This document shows, in pieces, positions 1 through 4,879 of a DNA stretch of 5,988 nucleotides. The stretch is taken from the NCBI GenBank assembly GCA_013331415.1, contig DUGL01000106.1, positions 1 to 5,988 of the forward strand, written 5' to 3'. The notes beneath the pieces were generated by a model. The model saw nothing but the letters and a program-made list of their open reading frames with translations. It searched no databases and was not told where the DNA came from. Position 1 is the stretch's first letter; every line of letters starts with the position of its first letter. The stretch comes from Methanoregulaceae archaeon (GTDB lineage Archaea > Halobacteriota > Methanomicrobia > Methanomicrobiales > Methanospirillaceae). The position numbers and the translations under genes are program-made.

Positions 1-2376
1 TACAAGGTCGCGGTCTGCGACCAGGTGGAGGATGCCCGCGATGCAAAGGGGATTGTCCGTCGGGAGGTTGTGCGGGTCATCACCCCCGGGACCGTGATCG
101 ACGAAGGGATGATTGACTCTTCCCGGGCCCGGTACCTGATGGCAGTGGCCATGGATGCCGCATCAGGAGAGGCAGGTTTCGCATTTCTCGATATTACAAC
201 CGGAGAGTTCTTTGTGACCGCCTGGCCCAAAGACCAGGTGAAGGGAGCGGTTCAATCTGAAATTGTCCGGCATCGGCCCGCAGAATGCCTGGTTCACCAC
301 GACCTGCCTGCAGACATCACCCGGATGGTAAGCGAGAGCGGGGTCGTGGTTACCTGCACGGAGGATGAGCTCGCCAGCCCGGAATCTGCCGGAGGCTATC
401 TCGCCGGGCACTTCCGGGTTGCCGGGCTGGAAGGATTCGGTATCGCAGCAATGCCGGCGGTCGTGAAGGCTGCCGCGATGGTACTCCGGTATGCAAAAGA
501 GACCCAGCGGCTCGACCTCTCACACGTGCAGAAGATCGCGTTCAGGCAAACCCGGGACACCTGCCTGATCGACAGTATCACCCTCAGGAACCTCGAGATA
601 CTGGAAGGGATAAGGGGGAGACCTTCTGACCCGACGCTCTTCTCCCTGCTGGACCTGACCGTAACGCCCCTGGGCAGCCGCTTTCTCCGGGGAATGCTCT
701 CGGCACCGCTCCTTTCTGTCCCTGCAATCACCCGGCGCCTTGATGCCGTGGAGTTCTTTGCTACCCGGAGTAGTGTCCGGCTGGCAGTGCGGGACCTCCT
801 GCACGAGGCTGCTGATATCAGCAGGATCGGGGGGCGGATTGCGTGTGGGAACGCCGGACCGCGGGATCTCCTGGCCCTCGCCCGCACGCTCTCCCTCATC
901 CCTGCCCTCAAATCCACCCTCGCCGACCCCGATCTCCCTGGTGAGCTTGCCGGGGCATGCGCTGACCTGGTGGACGAAGACTGGGTCGTCCCCCTGATCG
1001 AATCTGCAATTGCGGATGACCCGCCTGCCACTGCCCGGAATGGGGGGGTGATACGGCAGGGGTACGATCGCACCCTTGACGAGCTCCGCCAGCATGCGGT
1101 CTCCGGAAAGGAGTGGATCGCTCTGCTCCAGCAGCGGGAGCGTGAGAAGACCGGGATCAAGTCGCTCAAAGTCGGGTACAACGCGGTATTCGGGTACTAT
1201 ATCGAGGTGACAAAACCCAACATCCCGCTCGTTCCTGCCTCGTACGAGCGCAAACAGACCACCTCATCGGGCGAACGGTACACTCTCCCCGAATTAAAGG
1301 AGCAGGAAGCGCTCATTGCCACCGCAGAGGACCGTCTGGGCTCACGGGAGAGGGAACTGTTCCTTGGCCTCGTTGGGAAGCTGGCACCGGCCGTCCCGGC
1401 ACTCCAGTCTGTTGCAGGGGGTATCGCGGTCCTCGATGGTATGGCCGGTCTTGCCGAGGCGGCGGTGAGATACCACTACACCCGGCCGGTTATCGATGAT
1501 TCTTCCGTGATCCTGATCCGCGAAGGGAGACACCCTGTCGTGGAACCGGGGATGGCAGGAGGTTTTGTCCCCAACGATACGCTCCTTTCAGGGAGCAGTG
1601 ACCAGGTCCTGATCATCACCGGGGCCAACATGGCGGGGAAGTCAACGTATATGCGGGCAGTCGCCCTCACCGTGGTCATGGCCCAGGCAGGGTCGTTTGT
1701 CCCTGCCGCCCATGCCCGGATCGGGGTGGTGGACCGGATCTTCTCCCGTGTAGGGGCATTCGATGACCTGGCTTCGGGACAGAGCACTTTCATGGTGGAG
1801 ATGCTGGAGCTCGCAAACATCTTAAACAACGTGACAAACAAAAGTCTCGTCATCCTTGATGAGATCGGGAGGGGAACGAGCACGCTTGACGGGTACTGCA
1901 TCGCCCGGGCAGTCCTTGAATACCTGCATGGAAAGACTTCTTCTGGTCCCCGGACGCTCTTTGCAACCCATTTTCACGAGCTTGTCCCGGCCGGGGAGGA
2001 GCTGAAGCGGGTCCGCACCTATCACTTCGCAGTCAAGGATACCGGAGACGAGGTGATCTTTTTGAGAAAACTGATCCCTGGCGCTACCGATCGGAGCTAT
2101 GGGATTCACGTTGCTTCGCTTGCCGGGGTGCCACAGCGCGCTATCATCCGGGCGAGCGCGCTCATGGAGGAATACATGCGGGGAGATACACCAGGGAGAG
2201 GGAGGGTGCAGCGGTACACCCAGATGCTCCTCGTCGACACTCCTCCTTCAATCGATCACCCTGTTCTCAGTGAACTGAAGCGGCTTGATCCCGACACCCT
2301 CACACCCCGTGAGGCGCTTGAAGTGCTGTATTCGCTCCACGATAAAGCGACAGGAACGCGGGAGAACGAGGAATGA
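1..2376 (+). CDS. mutS: DNA mismatch repair protein MutS (5' partial)
   Basis: ATPase that recognises base mismatches and small loops and recruits MutL. The frame is open from base 1 (YKVAVCDQVEDARDAKGIV), matching MutS around residue 90, so the true start and the Phe-X-Glu mismatch-reading loop lie outside; the GTG at 25 is internal. Window residues: end of the mismatch-binding domain 1-40, connector about 45-165, core with RNLEI at 196-200, clamp/lever with GYNAVFGYYIEVTK at 392-405, Walker A GANMAGKST at 541-549, STFMVEM at 595-601, Walker B LVILDE at 616-621 followed by GRGTST, and ATHFHE at 655-660. The C-terminal tail (741-791) has QMLLV and a DPDTLTPREALEVLY helix resembling the E. coli MutS tail. 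Full length would be about 880 residues, normal for MutS1. MutS1 is patchy in archaea and is generally thought to have come from bacteria. It overlaps mutL by 4 nt. Confidence 0.98.
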   Translation, partial: YKVAVCDQVEDARDAKGIVRREVVRVITPGTVIDEGMIDSSRARYLMAVAMDAASGEAGFAFLDITTGEFFVTAWPKDQVKGAVQSEIVRHRPAECLVHHDLPADITRMVSESGVVVTCTEDELASPESAGGYLAGHFRVAGLEGFGIAAMPAVVKAAAMVLRYAKETQRLDLSHVQKIAFRQTRDTCLIDSITLRNLEILEGIRGRPSDPTLFSLLDLTVTPLGSRFLRGMLSAPLLSVPAITRRLDAVEFFATRSSVRLAVRDLLHEAADISRIGGRIACGNAGPRDLLALARTLSLIPALKSTLADPDLPGELAGACADLVDEDWVVPLIESAIADDPPATARNGGVIRQGYDRTLDELRQHAVSGKEWIALLQQREREKTGIKSLKVGYNAVFGYYIEVTKPNIPLVPASYERKQTTSSGERYTLPELKEQEALIATAEDRLGSRERELFLGLVGKLAPAVPALQSVAGGIAVLDGMAGLAEAAVRYHYTRPVIDDSSVILIREGRHPVVEPGMAGGFVPNDTLLSGSSDQVLIITGANMAGKSTYMRAVALTVVMAQAGSFVPAAHARIGVVDRIFSRVGAFDDLASGQSTFMVEMLELANILNNVTNKSLVILDEIGRGTSTLDGYCIARAVLEYLHGKTSSGPRTLFATHFHELVPAGEELKRVRTYHFAVKDTGDEVIFLRKLIPGATDRSYGIHVASLAGVPQRAIIRASALMEEYMRGDTPGRGRVQRYTQMLLVDTPPSIDHPVLSELKRLDPDTLTPREALEVLYSLHDKATGTRENEE
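2361..2376 (+). promoter_or_regulatory. mutL ribosome binding site and ATGA start/stop overlap
   Basis: GGAG at 2361-2364 lies 8 nt before the mutL ATG (2373-2375), inside the last mutS codons. The mutS TGA (2374-2376) overlaps the ATG as ATGA, the usual sign of translational coupling. No promoter is visible in front of mutL, so it should depend on mutS transcription. Confidence 0.75.
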
Positions 2377-4148
2377 GCGACCAGGAATCCTGCAGAATAC
2401 GGGTGCTTGACGACGCAACCGTGACCCGGATAGCGGCAGGCGAGGTGGTCGAGCGGCCCGCATCGGTGGTAAAGGAGCTCTGTGAGAATGCGATCGATGC
2501 AGGCGCCAGCCGGATAGCGGTCGCGATTACCTCGCAGGGGGGGAGGATCACTGCAATCAGGGTGACAGATGACGGGTGCGGGATGAACCCTGAGGATGCC
2601 CGCCTCGCCTTTGCCCGGTATGCCACGAGCAAGATCACCGCAATCGATGACCTCTTCGCCTGCGAAACCCTCGGGTTTCGCGGTGAGGCCCTCGCAAGCA
2701 TTGCATCGGTTGCCCGGGTGACGCTGGTGACAAAAGCCCGTTCCGGTACCGGGATCGCCGGGAGGCGGATCGTGAACCTGGGGGGTGACATTGTCGATGA
2801 TGCAGAAGCAGGGTGTCCGTTCGGGACAACGATCACGGTCGAGGATCTCTTCTACAACACCCCTCCGCGGAAAAAGTTCCAGAAATCGCTCTCGGCCGAG
2901 ATCGCGTTTATCTCCGGGCTCATTGAGCGACTCGTCCTGTCCCGCCCGCACATCTCCTTCGTGCTGTCCCATAACACCCGGCAGATCATCTCGGTCCCGG
3001 GAGGAGATCTCGGTGATGCGATCATCCACCTGTATGGCCTCCCTGTCGCCCGGCAGCTCATCAGGGTCACGGGTTCGGGTACCCGGGTGCGGCTCGATGG
3101 CTACATCTCGCCACCCTCCCTCACAAGGAAAAATCCCTACCAGGTATACATCTCTGTCAACAGCAGGATCATTGCATCACGGGCACTCGCCGGTGCAATA
3201 AAGGAGGGTTACGCAACCCTCCTGCCTGCAGACAGGTATCCCCTTGCATTCCTGAACCTTGAGATCATTGCCTCTGACGTGGATGTGAATGTCCATCCGG
3301 CAAAGCGCGAAGTCCGGCTGAGCCGGGAGTTCGAGGTGAGGGCTGAAATAACAACGATCGTCAGGCACAGCCTTGCATCCGCATGCCTGATCGCATCGGA
3401 ACCAGAGAGAATTCCAGCAGATCTCCCCCATGAAACCCAGGAACTGTTCCCGTACCGGATTGTCGCTCCCCGGGAAGGCGGGGTGCATGAACCTTCCCGG
3501 AACGATCGGTTCGCAACGGAACGACAGCTCCGGCTCACCGAGACAGAATCCATGATACCCCCGGGGTCGCGTCTCCCCGATCTTGAGATCATCGGGCAGC
3601 TCGGGAACCTGTACATCATCGCCCGGACCGGGGAAGATGACCTCATCCTCATCGATCAGCATGCAGCCCATGAACGGGTACTCTATGAGCAGGTCAGGGA
3701 ACGTTCGCTGCGGGATCGGGCCACGCAGGAGCTGATCGAGCCGGTCGTCATCTCCCTCTCCCCGAGGGAATGTGAGACGCTGGCTGCAGCCATCCCCCTC
3801 CTTGCCCAGGAAGGCTTCACGCTTGACGCGTTCGGGCCCCGGAATTACCTGGTCCGGACCGTACCGGTGCTCCTTGGCAGGAATATCGAGCCCGGGGAGG
3901 TAAGGGAACTCATCGCAGAACTGATCGCACCCGGGTCCGGAAAAGGGGTTGATGCCCGGGAGCACATACGGCGGATTGTCGCCTGCCGGGGGGCGATCAA
4001 GGCAGGCGCTTCCTGTTCTCCGGACCAGTGCCTCCGCCTCATACGGCAACTGGCACGAACAGAGAATCCCTCTTCCTGCCCGCACGGGAGACCAACGATG
4101 GTTATCCTGAAAAAACGGAGGCTTGATCAATTGTTCGGCAGGATATGA
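2373..4148 (+). CDS. mutL: DNA mismatch repair endonuclease MutL
   Basis: Partner of MutS: an ATP-driven dimeric clamp that nicks the strand to be repaired. Complete at 591 residues. The N-terminal GHKL ATPase has KELCENAIDAGA (catalytic Glu35, Mg-binding Asn39), DDGCGM at 66-71, RYATSK at 82-87, TLGFRGEAL at 99-107, GTTITVEDLFYNTPPRKKF at 151-169 and DVNVHPAK with Lys311. A variable linker of about 330-415 follows. The C-terminal domain has the complete metal-dependent endonuclease set: DQHAAHERVLYE at 428-439 (the DQHA-x2-E-x4-E motif), ACR at 537-539, CPHGRP at 569-574 and FGR at 588-590. It is therefore the self-nicking type and needs no MutH. QELIEP at 452-457 resembles a sliding-clamp-binding motif. 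The start is set by the ATGA overlap with mutS, the upstream GGAG, and alignment of IRVLDDATVTRIAAGEVVER with the family N-terminus. Cys37, where Val or Leu is usual, is a mild oddity. Confidence 0.98.
   Translation: MSDQESCRIRVLDDATVTRIAAGEVVERPASVVKELCENAIDAGASRIAVAITSQGGRITAIRVTDDGCGMNPEDARLAFARYATSKITAIDDLFACETLGFRGEALASIASVARVTLVTKARSGTGIAGRRIVNLGGDIVDDAEAGCPFGTTITVEDLFYNTPPRKKFQKSLSAEIAFISGLIERLVLSRPHISFVLSHNTRQIISVPGGDLGDAIIHLYGLPVARQLIRVTGSGTRVRLDGYISPPSLTRKNPYQVYISVNSRIIASRALAGAIKEGYATLLPADRYPLAFLNLEIIASDVDVNVHPAKREVRLSREFEVRAEITTIVRHSLASACLIASEPERIPADLPHETQELFPYRIVAPREGGVHEPSRNDRFATERQLRLTETESMIPPGSRLPDLEIIGQLGNLYIIARTGEDDLILIDQHAAHERVLYEQVRERSLRDRATQELIEPVVISLSPRECETLAAAIPLLAQEGFTLDAFGPRNYLVRTVPVLLGRNIEPGEVRELIAELIAPGSGKGVDAREHIRRIVACRGAIKAGASCSPDQCLRLIRQLARTENPSSCPHGRPTMVILKKRRLDQLFGRI
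2662..2681. repeat. Perfect inverted repeat inside mutL
   Basis: GCGAAACCC, a TC centre, then GGGTTTCGC: perfect 9-bp arms. In RNA it would make a short, stable hairpin. It covers codons for the conserved ETLGFR stretch (residues 98-103), so the protein sequence explains part of it, but the synonymous choices complete the symmetry. Function unknown; it may be chance. Confidence 0.6.
3202..3223. repeat. Second perfect inverted repeat inside mutL
   Basis: AGGAGGGTT, an ACGC spacer, then AACCCTCCT: perfect 9-bp arms and a 4-nt loop, a good hairpin in RNA. It covers codons around KEGYATLL (277-284), a less conserved segment. The left arm looks like a Shine-Dalgarno sequence, but no gene start follows. 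Function unknown. Confidence 0.6.
3980..4008. repeat. Inverted repeat inside mutL over the ACR motif
   Basis: CGCCTGCC (3980-3987) and GGCAGGCG (4001-4008) are perfect 8-bp arms separated by 13 nt. The codons encode the conserved ACRGAIKAGA region, so coding constraint in a GC-rich gene may be enough to explain it. Confidence 0.4.
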
Positions 4149-4157
4149 CCAATGCGT

Positions 4158-4173
4158 TGAACCCCTGGGTTCA
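4158..4173. repeat. Inverted repeat next to the promoter (operator-like or terminator hairpin)
   Basis: TGAACCC, a CT centre, then GGGTTCA: perfect 7-bp arms, starting 9 nt after the mutL stop and ending where the purine-rich element of the next promoter begins. Its placement fits a repressor or activator site for the downstream gene. It could also be a weak hairpin terminator for mutSL, as CTTTTAT follows a few bases later. The sequence cannot decide between the two. Confidence 0.5.
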
Positions 4174-4187
4174 GAAAACTTTTATAG
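4173..4187 (+). promoter_or_regulatory. Archaeal promoter (BRE-like element and TATA box)
   Basis: TTTTATAG at 4180-4187 is close to the archaeal TATA consensus and follows a purine-rich AGAAAAC that fits a TFB-recognition element. Transcription would be expected to start about 25 nt downstream, near 4207-4212, leaving a leader of about 35 nt before the ATG at 4245. It is the clearest promoter in the window. Confidence 0.65.
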
Positions 4188-4206
4188 TGTCCCCCCCATT
4201 TCCTGT

Positions 4207-4248
4207 ATGGACATGATTCCATCCCTGGACTACGGGAGGAGACAATGA
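4207..4248 (+). CDS. Possible 13-codon leader ORF
   Basis: ATG at 4207 opens a short frame encoding MDMIPSLDYGRRQ that stops with TGA at 4246-4248, overlapping the ATG of the next gene as ATGA. The first ATG lies about where transcription should begin, so it could be translated as a leaderless ORF; an in-frame ATG at 4213 is an alternative. It has no ribosome binding site of its own. A frame this short arises easily by chance, and the strong ribosome binding site of the downstream gene lies inside it. Confidence 0.2.
   Translation: MDMIPSLDYGRRQ
4234..4241 (+). promoter_or_regulatory. Strong Shine-Dalgarno site for the exported protein
   Basis: GGGAGGAG, with the GGAGG core ending 5 nt before ATG 4245, is a near-ideal complement of the 16S rRNA 3' end. 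It fixes the start of the small exported protein and is the strongest such site in the window. Confidence 0.85.
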
Positions 4249-4607
4249 AGACAAGACGACCTGTTCTCGCACTAATCCTGGCCTGTATCCTGGTCAGCTC
4301 GCTCGCAGCCACGGTTGCCGCATCTGACTTCAGTGCGTTCGGGAGTTTGATTACCACGAGCGCCAGGGTTTCAGGTCAGGGGACGGTCAACGAGACCGTC
4401 TCGGTGACCTTTAAGACATCTGGTATCGGCGGGACGGAGACCACGGAATGGACCGCGACGAACATTATTGAGAATCCTGCAGCGCTCTCATGGAGTTCGC
4501 GCCTGACAGTTGTGCCGGTAGAAGGAAAATTGTCCTGGAACTACGTGCGGACCGGCGGGCTTCCCCCGCTCACACCCGCAACACCCTGGAAGTCATTTTT
4601 CCGATAA
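4245..4607 (+). CDS. Small exported protein of unknown function
   Basis: I do not recognise a family. The product is 120 residues. It starts with a classic signal peptide: a basic MKTRR, a hydrophobic segment from about residue 6 to 26 (PVLALILACILVSSLAATVAA), and a likely cleavage after Ala26, leaving about 94 residues. Cys14 sits inside the hydrophobic core with a poor lipobox, so a lipoprotein is unlikely. The mature part is rich in Thr, Ser, Val and Gly with alternating patterns (for example TVNETVSVTF and WSSRLTVVPVEGKLSWNYV), suggesting a small beta-strand domain. There is no second membrane segment, and no mature Cys. The tail LPPLTPATPWKSFFR looks unlike the rest, so a truncated or decayed longer gene is possible. 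The start is supported by the promoter, a strong ribosome binding site and the signal peptide. It has no evident link to DNA repair. Confidence 0.8.
   Translation: MKTRRPVLALILACILVSSLAATVAASDFSAFGSLITTSARVSGQGTVNETVSVTFKTSGIGGTETTEWTATNIIENPAALSWSSRLTVVPVEGKLSWNYVRTGGLPPLTPATPWKSFFR
4385..4409. repeat. 25-nt near-perfect palindrome inside the exported-protein gene
   Basis: The arms GGTCA-A-CGAGAC and GTCTCG-G-TGACC surround a central C at 4397; 11 of 12 positions pair, the exception being A4390/G4404. An alternative 7-bp hairpin overlaps it (GACGGTC at 4382-4388 with GACCGTC at 4394-4400). It lies in codons for VNETVSVT. Such symmetry is rarely expected by chance in 6 kb. No function is assigned. 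Confidence 0.65.
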
Positions 4608-4620
4608 TTTTCTTTTTCTA
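4596..4620 (+). terminator. T-tract terminator after the exported protein
   Basis: TTTTT at 4596-4600, TTTT at 4608-4611 and TTTTT at 4613-4617 form a pyrimidine-rich stretch over the stop codon and just beyond. Oligo-T tracts are sufficient for termination by archaeal RNA polymerase. It is the only dense T-rich stretch in the window. Confidence 0.6.
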
Positions 4621-4879
4621 ACTCTTCTTCGTTCATCTGCAGGAAATAGCTGCAGAAGAATAGAGGAAAAATACAGCCCTGTGCCATCGATATGACCCCC
4701 TCCTTCTTCGTGTATCGTGTCCCGGATTTCCGGGGAGGTAATCCTTTCCCGTGGAGTATACCGCTCCCTGGAGCCTGCCCGTCCCGGAAGAATGGGGGGG
4801 TCTTTTCCACCCTGCCTGCACAGTACCCCTGGAGGGGGGACCCGGAACGGTAATGTGAGCAGAACGACCACGGTTTTGC
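4608..4879. other. Non-coding gap before the photolyase gene
   Basis: This 272-nt stretch has no convincing gene on either strand. It contains the end of the T-rich terminator, an imperfect stem-loop at 4632-4660, short palindromes at 4763-4774 (GCTCC, CT, GGAGC) and 4826-4837 (CCCCT, GG, AGGGG), and a G7 run at 4794-4800. No strong TATA box is visible; GAGGAAAAATA (4663-4673) and GAGTATA (4754-4760) are weak candidates. A 53-codon frame at 4692-4853 lacks a ribosome binding site and resembles no protein I know. Confidence 0.6.
4632..4660. repeat. Imperfect stem-loop after the T-tract
   Basis: TTCATCTGCAG (4632-4642) and CTGCAGAAGAA (4650-4660) pair at 10 of 11 positions around a 7-nt GAAATAG loop, with an uninterrupted 7-bp inner stem. 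Coming just after the T-tracts, it could help terminate transcription or protect an RNA 3' end, or be part of a photolyase leader. Confidence 0.5.

Noticed and set aside
6..22. Inverted repeat GGTCGC/GCGACC in mutS
   Set aside because: Six-base arms are expected many times by chance in 6 kb of this composition.
25..27. GTG as the mutS start
   Set aside because: The frame is open upstream to base 1 and encodes conserved MutS residues, so this is an internal Val codon.
396..1181. Long minus-strand open frame opposite mutS
   Set aside because: It is a shadow of mutS in a GC-rich sequence: Arg/Ser-rich, no recognisable motif, no promoter, and the + strand frame has unmistakable MutS motifs.
3177..4130. 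317-codon minus-strand open frame opposite mutL
   Set aside because: Antisense of the conserved MutL endonuclease domain; the composition is not protein-like and no ribosome binding site precedes it.
4158..4180. tRNA fragment or attachment site because of GGGTTCA
   Set aside because: The T-arm does not fold with the flanking bases and no acceptor or anticodon arm is present; the signal is only a short palindrome.
4763..4837. CCCTGGAG repeated at 4766 and 4827 as a possible repeat unit
   Set aside because: Only two 8-nt copies with unrelated flanks; not enough for a repeat family or CRISPR-like array.
4692..4853. 53-codon + strand frame in the gap before the photolyase
   Set aside because: No ribosome binding site or promoter at a sensible distance, Pro/Gly-rich low-information product, no recognisable domain.
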